A DNA stretch of 64,000 nucleotides from Streptomyces sp. R41 (GTDB lineage: Bacteria; Actinomycetota; Actinomycetes; Streptomycetales; Streptomycetaceae): assembly GCF_041053055.1 (NCBI RefSeq), contig NZ_CP163443.1, positions 3,348,001-3,412,000 of the forward strand, written 5' to 3'. The notes beneath the pieces are model-generated. The model saw nothing but the letters and a program-made list of their open reading frames with translations. It was not told the DNA's origin and ran no database searches. The number at the start of each line of letters is the position of its first letter. Within the stretch, counting starts at the first letter, position 1. Below are positions 54,328 to 62,363 of the stretch, piece after piece. A program made the position numbers and the translations under genes.

Positions 54328-54427
54328 GAGGTGGCAGGGCACGGAGGGACGGTCCGCGAGAAGGCGCTCCGGTCCGCATGCCTACCTCTCTACGCCGGAA
54401 CGCATCCGCAGCCCGCCCAAAGAGCCC

Positions 54428-54625
54428 ATGCTCACAGCAGGTTGGCCTGGGGCTTTGGTACGGCTCCCGGACCGCGCGTACCTCAATCTCCGCGAGCCGG
54501 GAACAGTTCGCCGCCTCCTGGACGCCGCGATGCCGCTCCCGGACCTCCGCACTTCCGGGCAGGTGATCGAAGTGGACGGATGGCGGGACTTCGACGCGCT
54601 CACGGATGAAGCGGACAATGATTAA
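54428..54625 (+). CDS. Possible small ORF or gene fragment, 65 aa
   Basis: LVRLPDRAYLNLREPGTVRRLLDAAMPLPDLRTSGQVIEVDGWRDFDALTDEADND looks protein-like in its later part, with few rare codons. No ribosome site is clear and no family is recognised. It could be the remnant of a larger gene disrupted in this accessory region. It lies 43 bp before the SnoaL gene. Confidence 0.3.
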   Translation: MLTAGWPGALVRLPDRAYLNLREPGTVRRLLDAAMPLPDLRTSGQVIEVDGWRDFDALTDEADND

Positions 54626-54668
54626 CACAAGCCTCAATTCGGCGAGGCAGCAGAGAGGGGCGGTCACC

Positions 54669-55064
54669 GTGGCAGAGCACCCACACGCAACGCTCGTCCG
54701 CAAGGGCTACGACGCCTTCTCGCGAGGTGACATGGACACCCTGCGCGGGTTGATGTCGTCGGACGCCACTCACCACGTACCCGGCAGTCACCCGTTGTCG
54801 GGCGACTTCAAGGGCCAGGACGCGATCATCGACATGTACGGTCAGCTCTTCGGGCGGACGAACGGCACCCTGAAGGTCGAACTGCGCCACGTACTCGTCG
54901 ACGGCCGCGGCCACGCGGTCGCTGTCCACCACTACACAGCCGAGCGCAACGGCAAACTGATCGACGAGAACGGAGCCATCGTCTTCCGGATCGTCGGCGA
55001 CAAAATCACCGACCTCGACGAATGCGTCGAGGACATCAACAGGGCAAACACCTTCTGGGGCTAG
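54669..55064 (+). CDS. SnoaL-like/NTF2-fold protein
   Basis: A 131-aa ketosteroid-isomerase-like protein: LVRKGYDAFSRGDMDTLRGLMSSDATHHVPG, GDFKGQDAIIDMYGQLFGRTNG, VAVHHYTAERNGKLIDENGAIVFRIVGDKITDLDE. It is probably an isomerase, hydrolase or binding protein of unknown ligand. GTG 54669 follows AGAGGGG. It ends with TAG, after which the same frame stays open for 61 more codons. Confidence 0.88.
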   Translation: MAEHPHATLVRKGYDAFSRGDMDTLRGLMSSDATHHVPGSHPLSGDFKGQDAIIDMYGQLFGRTNGTLKVELRHVLVDGRGHAVAVHHYTAERNGKLIDENGAIVFRIVGDKITDLDECVEDINRANTFWG

Positions 55065-55250
55065 CCTCCCGAAGAGCCGCAGCTCGCCCTGCTGCTCTTC
55101 AGGCACTGCGTTCCGTGCCGGGACGTCTCGGCCTCCGTGATCTCCGGGCTGTCACGCAGGGTGTCCGACCTCGGCGCCTCGCTCGGCACCCCGGTCGCCG
55201 ACACCATCCTCGCGGCCGGACTGGTATCCATGCCTACGCCGCCACGGTGA
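55065..55250 (+). other. In-frame open extension after the SnoaL stop (61 codons)
   Basis: Directly after the TAG at 55062-55064 the frame reads PEEPQLALLLFRHCVPCRDVSAS and SRRVSDLGASLGTPVADTILAAGLVS before TGA at 55248. Third positions are ~90% G/C, as in real genes. There is no start codon with a ribosome site. It is either the 3' remnant of another gene or a tail separated by a nonsense mutation. Confidence 0.35.
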
Positions 55251-55337
55251 TCACACTGGATCACTCCGGACCCCGCCCCTCACCGCAACGGCTCACTATT
55301 GGTTGCGCCGTCTCACACAGCCGGGTCTGGTGGGTTT

Positions 55338-55790
55338 ATGCAGCCAGAGTCTCGCACTTCGGACGGCGGCACCTCAGGGCCGCCCGACCGGCCGCCTGTC
55401 GAGCGGTCGCACTGGGTGGCCTTCGCCGGGATCATGCTGATGCTGAGCGGTCTGTTCGACATCATTAATGGCTTCGTCGCCTTGCTGGACAACGGCTACT
55501 ACGCCACGACTTTCGAACACGGTCAGCGACTTCTCATCTTCAACTATGACGCCTGGGGCTGGGTCTGGATCTTTGTGGGCATTGCACAGATCCTGGCCAG
55601 TCTTGGCGTATTCATGGGGTCGAGATTCGCGCGGATCGCCGGCATCGTGCTGGCTGGTGCCTGCATGGTCGGCCAACTGATTTTCCTGTCCACGTTCCCT
55701 CTCTGGTCCGTGGCCACCATGGCTCTCTCCGTGCTCGTCATCTACGGGCTGGTCTCCGTGCCTCGCCACCTACCTGGCGAGCGAGTCTGA
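55338..55790 (+). CDS. Four-helix membrane protein (DUF7144-like)
   Basis: A 150-aa integral membrane protein: a Pro/Ser start, then WVAFAGIMLMLSGLFDIINGFVALLD, GWVWIFVGIAQILASLGVFMGSRFARIAGIVLAGACMVGQLIFLS and a last helix ending VIYGLVSVPRHLPGERV. This pattern is frequent in actinobacteria and of unknown function. The ATG at 55338 has a weak ribosome site. G+C is somewhat lower than in the core genes of the window. Confidence 0.85.
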   Translation: MQPESRTSDGGTSGPPDRPPVERSHWVAFAGIMLMLSGLFDIINGFVALLDNGYYATTFEHGQRLLIFNYDAWGWVWIFVGIAQILASLGVFMGSRFARIAGIVLAGACMVGQLIFLSTFPLWSVATMALSVLVIYGLVSVPRHLPGERV

Positions 55791-55959
55791 ACCCGCCCAG
55801 GAGAAAGGCGAAGCGGCCCCATTCGATCTCTGAGCCGGCCTGATGCCCCTGGTCCAGCTGGCCGAGCGGTGCGCTTTGCCCGAGCTGGGCGGCACCGCGG
55901 GCGTCGGCGGCCTTGCCCCGCCGCAGCCGCACCGCCGTCGGCACCGGCCGGGCCGCGTC

Positions 55960-57030
55960 CTACCTCTCGTCTTCGTCCCGGCCACCCTCGAAGACGAAGA
56001 GCGGTTTGGCGCCATGTGCGGGTGCTTCGGCGAACGAGATGGCTTCAGTGAAGCGTTCGAGCGGGAACGGCTCGCCTTGGGGGATGCTCAGCACTTCATC
56101 AGCGACGAGACTGCGAACCTCGGACAGCGCGCGCAGCGCATCCGCAGGTGAGGCAGTGCCGAACCAGCGGTTCAGCCAGAAGCCACGGACTACTTTGGTC
56201 TCGTAGATGAGCGAGCGTGCCGACAGCGGGATCGTCAGCGCCGCCGGGTCAGTCTGCCTATGGGTGGAGAGAGCACCGTAGACCACGACCTCTCCTCCCG
56301 GAGCCAATGCCTGGGATACCTGGGCACCCACATGGCCCGCGACACAGTCGATGGCCTTGCGCACGCCGGCCGATCCTGCAATCTCGGCCACACGCTGCAA
56401 CAGGTCCTCGTCCTCAGTGCAAATGACCTCGTCACCACCAAGCGCCTTGATCTCCTCGACGGCATCGCGCCGCCGCACGACATTGATCGTGCGAATACCC
56501 AGATGCCTGGCCAGCTGAATGACGAGCCGGCCGACGGTGGAGCCCGCGGCCGTCTGCAACAACCATTCACCCGGCTGTACATCGAGTTCGCGAGTCACCA
56601 ATAGCAGCGCGGTCAACGGGTTGACGGCGAGCTGACAGGCGCTGGAGTCGCTCAGCTGATCGGGGACCGGCAGGAGCCTTCGTGTATCGGCAACAAGGAA
56701 TTCCTGCCAAGTGCCGGCCACATGCGGCCCGGGTACCGCCGGGACAGCAACGGCCACCACGCGCTCGCCGATCTTCAGTCCCTCGGTATCCGGGCCCAGG
56801 GCCTCAATACGGCCCACGCATTCCATGTGACCCCCGACGGTGGGAAACTCGGGGGAGAAACCGTAGCGGCCACGCAGCACGTGCAGATCACTGGCGTGAA
56901 TCGGAGTCGCCTTCACACGGATCAACGCCTGACCGGCTTCTGGCGTGGGAACAGGCCGGGATTCCAGCCGCAGGACATCGGCCGGCTCGCCAACCTTTCC
57001 GGCTACGAGCGCGCGCATGGACTGTGGCAT
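55960..57030 (-). CDS. Zinc-independent medium-chain dehydrogenase (quinone/enoyl reductase type)
   Basis: A 356-aa MDR-superfamily protein resembling 2-enoyl thioester reductase/NADPH:quinone reductase. GroES-like N-half (MRALVAGKVGEPADVLRLESRPVPTP, TPIHASDLHVLRGRYGF, GGHMECVGRIEALG), then the NADPH Rossmann part (WLLQTAAGSTVGRLVIQLARHLGIRTINVVRR). No zinc-ligand cysteines are seen. The ATG at 57030 follows GAGAGG. Lower third-position G/C than neighbours suggests acquisition by transfer. Confidence 0.9.
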   Translation of the reverse strand: MPQSMRALVAGKVGEPADVLRLESRPVPTPEAGQALIRVKATPIHASDLHVLRGRYGFSPEFPTVGGHMECVGRIEALGPDTEGLKIGERVVAVAVPAVPGPHVAGTWQEFLVADTRRLLPVPDQLSDSSACQLAVNPLTALLLVTRELDVQPGEWLLQTAAGSTVGRLVIQLARHLGIRTINVVRRRDAVEEIKALGGDEVICTEDEDLLQRVAEIAGSAGVRKAIDCVAGHVGAQVSQALAPGGEVVVYGALSTHRQTDPAALTIPLSARSLIYETKVVRGFWLNRWFGTASPADALRALSEVRSLVADEVLSIPQGEPFPLERFTEAISFAEAPAHGAKPLFVFEGGRDEDER

Positions 57031-57370
57031 GAGTGGCCTCTCGTCTCTCAGCGCCCGACGAACTCGGCGGGCGTTCTGGACAGGAACAATGCCGGTGGCG
57101 GCATCCTCGTCGGCGACCAGGCTCCGGACCTTTCTTTCTCGAAATGGAGCAGGCCCGTGCGCTGAGCGTCATCGGCGTCAGGTCCCCTCTAGGCCTTTAC
57201 CGACTCGCTCAGCATGATCATGTGAGCGAGCTGGGGTTCGGGCGGCCTACTGAGGTCCGTGATCAGGACCGCTCGCCGCAGCGCACTGATCTGAGGCAGA
57301 GTGGAGGATCGGCGAACGGATTGGATGCCTGAAGGTGTTGGCGAGATTCTTGACGAGCGTCTGTGCGCTG
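57031..57370. other. Intergenic stretch without recognisable gene
   Basis: No convincing reading frame, RNA or repeat is seen on either strand. The base composition is less GC-rich than the core regions and fits the decayed accessory character of this part of the window. Confidence 0.5.
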
Positions 57371-57625
57371 TCAGTCCTCATTGATCACCTCGATGGACTG
57401 GACCCCGGGCGCATGCCCTACCAAGTCCGCCGCACGCACCGCACCGAGAGCCCCTGGAGTCCCCGGAGTCCCCGGAGTCCCCGACATCACGCTAAGCGCC
57501 ACTGACAGGCTCTGCAATCCAGCCTCCGACGGCTCCCACCTGGTCGGCAGTCCGTATTGCCGCAGGCGAAGGAGAAGGTCGGCGTAGCGACTTTGGCCGG
57601 GAGCTGCTTTGGCGCGAGTGATCAT
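57371..57625 (-). CDS. Possible small hypothetical protein, 84 aa (maybe 5'-truncated)
   Basis: MITRAKAAPGQSRYADLLLR, LRQYGLPTRWEPSEAGLQSLSV and the end VGHAPGVQSIEVINED look protein-like. A short TPGTPGTPG run is encoded by a 9-bp repeat. Third-position G/C is only about 70%, unlike the core genes. The possible start abuts the broken integrase, so the 5' part may have been lost there. No family is recognised. Confidence 0.35.
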   Translation of the reverse strand: MITRAKAAPGQSRYADLLLRLRQYGLPTRWEPSEAGLQSLSVALSVMSGTPGTPGTPGALGAVRAADLVGHAPGVQSIEVINED

Positions 57626-57640
57626 GGCCCCGTAGGCTTC

Positions 57641-58401
57641 CGGCGCGTCGGGCAGCGCTTCCTTGCCAGGCTGGAACAGCAGACCACGGCTGCTACGGCG
57701 AAGGAGACCCACAAGGTCCTGCGCACAGCTCTGCCGGCAGCCTGCCGCGAAGAACTGATCGCTAGGAACGTCGTCACCCTCGTTGACGCGCTTCGGGTCG
57801 AGTCCCGCAGCCTCGATCCCTGGAGTCTGGACGAGACGCTCGACTTCCTCATCGCGGCTCGGAGTGATCCGCTCTACGCCGCGTTCGTGCTCGCATCGCG
57901 CTCGGTCTCCGTCGTGGGGAGGTAATGGGACTCCAGTGGCAGGACGTAGACCTCGACAAGCGCGAGATCAGGGTCCGAAAGCAGCGGAAACGGGTCGCAG
58001 GGGAGGCATACGAGGACGATCCGAAGGGGCGACGCCGTAGGCAGGTGCTGCCGCTGCCAGCCATCTGCGTTGCCCCTTTGAGGTATCAGCGGATGCGGCA
58101 AGCCGCGGTGGGTGAGCGGGCGGGTGATCGCTGGGAGGGGAGCGGCTACGTGTTCACCACGCGTACGGGGCGACCGATCGAGCCGCGCAACGTCTACCGC
58201 TCGTTCACTCGGGTCGCCAAGAACGCGGACCTGCGGGTCATCCGGCTGCATGACGCTCGGCACGGCTGCGCGACCCTGCTCACCGCGGCCGGGGTGGCGC
58301 CACGCGTCGTGATGGATCTGCGACCAGGGTGCCCAGGTCGCTCCGGCTGTAGAGCCGGCCCAGCTCATCAGCGCACCTCGACTGTGGCGAGCCGCCGTTG
58401 A
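57641..58401 (+). pseudogene. Broken tyrosine recombinase (integrase)
   Basis: A typical actinomycete integrase in pieces. TTAATAKETHKVLRTAL and AACREELIARNVVTLV (core-binding part) continue in one frame to LYAAFVLA near 57895. A frameshift follows, and the next frame carries IALGLRRGEVMGLQWQDVDLD (catalytic Arg) and RLHDARHGCATLLTAAGVA (His-x-x-Arg). The sequence goes off-family after RVVMD near 58317, so the GH motif and nucleophilic Tyr are missing. The N-terminal domain is also absent. It cannot be active. TGGCACG-4 nt-TGGCACG lies 20 bp after the end. Confidence 0.85.
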
Positions 58402-58689
58402 CCGTGGTTGACCGCACCATGTGGCACGACCGTGGCACGCGCAGAGGGGCTACGGGCTTAGAAGGCGCTTGATGTCCGAGCCCTGCACGGCCTCTCACCT
58501 GCAGTTGGCAGCGTTGTGATCGATCGGCCTGGGCGGCTTCGACGTGCATTCGACAGAAGCCAGTGATTGCTCTGGGCAGGCGGGGCGCCGGTATGGGCGC
58601 TGTGGCCGCGGCACCGCTGATGCGGACCCCCGGGGCCGAATCTAGACTGGCGAAGGCATGGAAAGTCCCCAATTAGGGAGATGTGCACC

Positions 58690-58764
58690 GTGGCTAAGCG
58701 AGGGAACAAGCGACGCGCCCGTAAGAAGAAGAAGGCCAATCACGGCAAGCGTCCCAACGCCTGA
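58690..58764 (+). CDS. Ribosomal protein bL37 (24 aa)
   Basis: GTG to TGA encodes 24 residues, MAKRGNKRRARKKKK followed by ANHGKRPNA. This is extremely basic and ends with the ANHGKRPNA tail that I recall from bL37, the 24-residue large-subunit protein seen in mycobacterial ribosome structures. GGGAG lies ten bases before the GTG; an in-frame ATG at 58681 would add three residues but has no room for a ribosome site. It is easily missed because of its size and is a chromosomal housekeeping gene stranded between integrase remnants. Confidence 0.8.
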   Translation: MAKRGNKRRARKKKKANHGKRPNA

Positions 58765-58977
58765 GCCAACCGAGCAGACGGCCGACGGGTCCTCTTGAAG
58801 ACTGGTCGCCTTTTCCAGAGTTGGGCAGGAACATTCGAACCTGCGCGCACGGCTCCGGAGGCCGACGCGGTTCACCAGGTTTGCCCAGCTGAGAGGGCTT
58901 CGCCCGCTGTGGGCTGCCCGGCCATCCCACAGATGCGCCGCGGGGCTGCCGCCGACCACCCCTTTACAGGTCGCTTC

Positions 58978-59370
58978 TTATGGCAGCAGGGCCGGTGGTT
59001 GTCCGCCGGAACAAGAAGCCGGGACGGTGAGCGCGTCCCGCACGGCCGTGGAGCCGAAGACCTGGATTTGTGCAGGTACTTCGGGCCGGAAGAGTACGTA
59101 GTGGGCAGCCAGGAAGGACAGGCCGCCCCAGGGTTCGCGCTCATGGGCACGGCCGAGGACTTGCCCGCAGTGTTGAGAACAGGTGATCCACGGGACCACG
59201 AGCAGGTCGGCCAACTCCGGTCGGCCGCTGAGCGAAGCGGCGGTCAGGGGAACGGCGTCTGCCCAGGCGAGGACGAGCAGGGTGGAGTCGTCATCGCTGC
59301 GGGGACGGCACCGGCCGATCCGCTCTTCGAGCGCCTCGCGCTGGCCCCACATCTCCGAAGTGACCACCAA
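58978..59370 (-). CDS. Possible hypothetical protein, 130 aa
   Basis: STLLVLAWADAVPLTAASLSGRPELADLLVVPWITCS, then GLSFLAAHYVLFRPEVPAQIQVFGS is protein-like on the minus strand. The codon bias is weak and the opposite strand is also open. No domain or ribosome site is convincing. It may be an accessory gene or a fragment beside the phosphatase at 59518. Confidence 0.3.
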   Translation of the reverse strand: MVVTSEMWGQREALEERIGRCRPRSDDDSTLLVLAWADAVPLTAASLSGRPELADLLVVPWITCSQHCGQVLGRAHEREPWGGLSFLAAHYVLFRPEVPAQIQVFGSTAVRDALTVPASCSGGQPPALLP

Positions 59371-59517
59371 CCGTGCACGGATGCTCGCGCTGATTGAGAT
59401 GTCGGTGCCTGTTTCCGAATACTCCCCTTGGGAGGCCAGCTGGCCAGGCGTGGAAGGGTGACCGTCGTCCGCGTGGGCGGCGCTATCCGGTCCGGATTCG
59501 GTTGACGTCGAGGTTGC

Positions 59518-60744
59518 TCAGTCAAGGACCGCGAGGTGGTCGGCGGCGCCGCCGTGCCACTCGATCATGAAGAGGGTGGCGTCGTCGGTGGTGCGTCCGC
59601 CCCGTTCCCTCTTCAGGGTGTGGGAGAGTCCGCGCAGATCCGCCCGTAGCCCCTGTGACGGCTCTTCCCCCAGGCGGTTGACGCAGTGGATGAGGCGTTC
59701 CTCGCCGAACAGCTCGCCGCCGGCGACGTGTTCCTCGATGATGCCGTCGGTGTAGCACAGCACCCGGTCGCCCGGCTGGAGCATGTGCTCTCTGATCCGG
59801 GGCTCGTCGCCGCCGAAGCCGACGGGCAGCGTCGTCGCGCTCTCCAGCTTTCGCACGACCCGGCCATGGCGGATCAGCAGCGGCGCGGGGTGGCCCGCGT
59901 TGACCAACTCCAGCTCACCCGTGGCGATGTTGATGTGCATCAGCTGCGCCGTGACGAAGTGGTCGGGACCGAACTGCCGGGAGATGGCATCGTCCATGAA
60001 CACGTACTTCTCGGCCAGGCTGACGAACACGCGCCGGGCATGCCGGTAGGCGCCGATGGCCACGGTCGCCATCACGGCGGCGTCCAGGCCGTGGCCCATC
60101 GCGTCGATCACGGCCGTGTGCAGGACGTTGTCGTTGAGGGCGTAGTCGAAGCTGTCGCCGGCGACGCGGTAGGCGGGCTCCAGGATGCCGGCCACCGCGA
60201 CCTGCGGCACGGTCATCGTCAGCGGCGGCAGCAGGCTCCACTGGATCTCCGCGGACACGCTCATCGGCTCCCGGCGCCGGGCCAGGAAGAACAGGTCGGT
60301 GTAGGCGTTCTTGGTGACCAGCATGTCGGCGACCAGGCCGGCGAGCCTGCGCAGCAGACGCCGGTCGTCGTCGCCGACGGCGTCCAGGGTCAGAGCCATC
60401 ACCCCCACCTGGTCACTACCGTCCAGCAGCGGCAGGTACATCCGCACGCCGCCGTGGGCCCGCGGCACCTCGACGACCTCCGCGCTCAGGAAGGCCCGGC
60501 CGGCGGGGGATTCGGCCATCGGCTCGGGCTGGCCGACGTGCAACTTCCCGCCCGCAAGCGGCACCAGCACCTCCTGCGCGTAGTCCTGCAGCAGGATGGA
60601 GACGTCCCGACCACCGATCCCGGCCACCTCCTCCGCGATCAACGGGGCGACCAGCTGCGGCGGCATCAGCCGCGCCCGATCCAGCAGCAGACCGAGCAGC
60701 CGCTCACCGAAACCCTCCGACCGATCCACGCTCTCCTCGCCCAT
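59518..60744 (-). CDS. GAF-SpoIIE (PP2C) serine phosphatase
   Basis: A 408-aa soluble protein. Residues ~15-160 form a GAF-like sensor domain (VSILLQDYAQEVLVPL, YLPLLDGSDQVGVMALTLD). Residues ~180-400 are a SpoIIE phosphatase: EIQWSLLPPL, AGDSFDYAL, VIDAMGHGLDAAVMA, NAGHPAPLL, VLCYTDGIIEEH and DDATLFMIEW carry the metal-binding acids. It resembles RsbU-like activators of anti-anti-sigma pathways. ATG 60744 follows GAGG, with AAGGAGG further up. It is the second SpoIIE enzyme of the window. Confidence 0.92.
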   Translation of the reverse strand: MGEESVDRSEGFGERLLGLLLDRARLMPPQLVAPLIAEEVAGIGGRDVSILLQDYAQEVLVPLAGGKLHVGQPEPMAESPAGRAFLSAEVVEVPRAHGGVRMYLPLLDGSDQVGVMALTLDAVGDDDRRLLRRLAGLVADMLVTKNAYTDLFFLARRREPMSVSAEIQWSLLPPLTMTVPQVAVAGILEPAYRVAGDSFDYALNDNVLHTAVIDAMGHGLDAAVMATVAIGAYRHARRVFVSLAEKYVFMDDAISRQFGPDHFVTAQLMHINIATGELELVNAGHPAPLLIRHGRVVRKLESATTLPVGFGGDEPRIREHMLQPGDRVLCYTDGIIEEHVAGGELFGEERLIHCVNRLGEEPSQGLRADLRGLSHTLKRERGGRTTDDATLFMIEWHGGAADHLAVLD

Positions 60745-61217
60745 GACCCGCCTCGCCACCTCCTTCCTGCCACCGCCTCCGCACAACGTGACCTGGGAAG
60801 CCGCCGGAGCGGCTCATTACTCCATGCGCGGCATGTCGTGTCGGCCCGCGCTGTCCGCGCGGAGTGATCAGGACTCCCGGGTCAGCGAGGACGCCGTCCC
60901 ACCTGGCGGTGAGGGCCGGCCACGGACCAGTCGCCTGGTCATCGAGGTGATCACTGCCCAGGTGATGTGGCTTCTGAGTGCTGGGGAAGGCGTTTTGACG
61001 TTGGGGCGGGCTCGCTGGGGCGGTGTTGCGTGGGACGGGCGCGGGGCGTCTGCTTCGCGCGCCAGAACCCGCTTGTCGCCAGGCGCTTGCGCGACATACA
61101 CGCCCCAACCCACCATTCACCCCAGCTCCCATCCCGTCTGGGCCGTAACGTGCTTGCGGCCCAAGGGCCGGCCCTGGCGCCGAAGGCGCAGAGGGGCCGG
61201 GCCCCAGGGGCCAGCCC
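60745..61217. other. Noncoding junction upstream of truncated integrase
   Basis: No gene is supported. The last 100 bp (from CCAAGGGCCGGCCCTGGCGC) are GC-rich inverted-repeat sequence ending where integrase-like coding starts without a start codon, so this is probably a deletion or insertion junction. Confidence 0.45.
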
Positions 61218-61982
61218 GCGCTTGACGCGGGTGTCGGCGCCGCCACCGTCTCCAAGGCGTACCAAGTCCTCCGGGCCATCATGAACACGGCCGTGGATGA
61301 CGGACTGATCGAGCGCAATCCGTGCCGGGTGAAGGGCGCGGGAACGGTCACCCACACCGAGCGGCCGTTCCTCTCCGTGCCCGAGGTGTACCGGCTCGCC
61401 GACGCCGTCCCGCCTCACTGCCGCGCCCTGGTGCTCCTGGCGGCCTTCGCCGCGCTCCGCTTCGGTGAGCTGGCGGCCCTCCAGCGCCGGGACATCGACC
61501 TGGAGGCCCGCACGGTGTCCGTCCGCCGCTCGTACGCCGAGACGCGGACCGACGGCCTCACGGTCAAGGCTCCCAAGACCGCGGCCGGTGTCCGTACCGT
61601 CGCCTTCCCGGCCTCGCTCGTCCCGGAGCTGACGCACCACCTGGCCGAGTACGCGAGTGCCGGCCGAACCGGGCTCGTCTTCGTCGGCGCCCGCGGCGGT
61701 GTCCTGCGCCGGAACAACTTCCGGCGGATCTGGCTCCGTGCCCTCGACGCGACCGGCCTCGGTGACGTGCACTTCCACGATCTCCGGCACACCGGGAACA
61801 CCCTCGCCGCGACCGGTGGAGCGACCACCCGCGAGCTGATGCACCGGATGGGCCACTCGTCGGTACGGGCCGCCCTGATCTACCAGCACCTCGTCAACGG
61901 CCGCGACCACCAGATCGCCGACTACGTCGACGGACAGATCAAGAAGGTGAAGCGGCCCCCGCGCGGCCCATCTGGCACGTAA
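61218..61982 (+). pseudogene. 5'-truncated tyrosine recombinase (integrase)
   Basis: Integrase sequence begins abruptly with GVGAATVSKAYQVLRAIMNTA and is intact to its end. The catalytic set is complete: Arg in FAALRFGELAALQ, HDLRHTGNTL, MGHSS and Tyr in ALIYQHL. Intact relatives are ~370-400 aa, and the ~130-150-residue N-terminal arm/core-binding part is missing. An ATG at 61281 could yield a 233-aa catalytic domain, but normal att recognition is unlikely. The gene runs towards a tRNA-Val 3' fragment 93 bp downstream, the expected attachment site. Confidence 0.82.
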
Positions 61983-62016
61983 GTGGCACGGCGGCCCCGA
62001 GCGGCCGAGAAAGATC

Positions 62017-62058
62017 AAGGCCCAGGTCTCCGGCTTCGCACCGGTTGACCTGGGCCTT
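62017..62058. terminator. Terminator after integrase
   Basis: AAGGCCCAGGTC and GACCTGGGCCTT form a 12-bp perfect stem around an 18-nt loop, between the integrase and the tRNA fragment. Confidence 0.8.
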
Positions 62059-62074
62059 AGTCGTGTCCTGAGAC

Positions 62075-62119
62075 TGGTGGGCGCGGACGGTTTCGAACCG
62101 CCGACATCCGCCTTGTAAG
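62075..62119 (-). tRNA. 3' half of tRNA-Val(UAC): attachment-site remnant
   Basis: On the minus strand, CTTACAAGGCGG starts at the anticodon loop (TAC anticodon, positions 34-36). It continues through the variable loop, a good T arm (GGCGG TTCGAAA CCGTC), the 3' acceptor strand CGCGCCC and encoded ACCA. Positions 32-76 are present. The sequence before position 32 does not form the anticodon stem, D arm or 5' acceptor, so this is not a functional tRNA. It is the usual scar of integration into a tRNA gene, facing a tyrosine recombinase. Confidence 0.85.
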
Positions 62120-62270
62120 TTCGATCCCGCGCCTGCGTGGCTGCGGTCCAACCTGTGCGCGGGTGCCATTGCCGGGCGCTGCCGTATGCCGCCGTCCGGG
62201 CTCGTTGATGTCAGCGTTGGATGTCAGCGGAACAGCTGCGGCTGCTGGGTGACGGCCCGGCCAAGCAGCT

Positions 62271-62290
62271 GACGGCCCCGAGATGGCCCC
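62271..62290. repeat. GRYGGCCC-type 20-bp repeat, copy 1
   Basis: GACGGCCCCGAGATGGCCCC; related copies are at 63419-63438 (GACGGCCCAGAGACGGCCCA) and 63780-63799 (GATGGCCCCGAGACGGCCCC). Each is itself two 7-8-bp half units. They may be arm-type recombinase sites or vestiges of such. Confidence 0.55.
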
Positions 62291-62291
62291 A

Positions 62292-62350
62292 GCACAGCAT
62301 CAAGCCCTCCATCGACGGAGAACCCGTTGGTGGGGGGCTTGATGCTGTGC
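62292..62350. terminator. Terminator after the Ig-like secreted protein
   Basis: GCACAGCATCAAGCCC and GGGCTTGATGCTGTGC form a perfect 16-bp stem with a 27-nt loop, 14 bp after the stop of the minus-strand gene. Confidence 0.85.
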
Positions 62351-62363
62351 GTGATACCTCTGT

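Noticed and set aside
55061..55264. Minus-strand 67-codon ORF (possible peptide precursor)
   Set aside because: Third-position bias favours the plus strand here, and no ribosome site or maturation genes accompany it.
62075..62160. A complete functional tRNA gene
   Set aside because: The 5' acceptor strand, D arm and 5' anticodon stem are missing, so only an att-type fragment is called.
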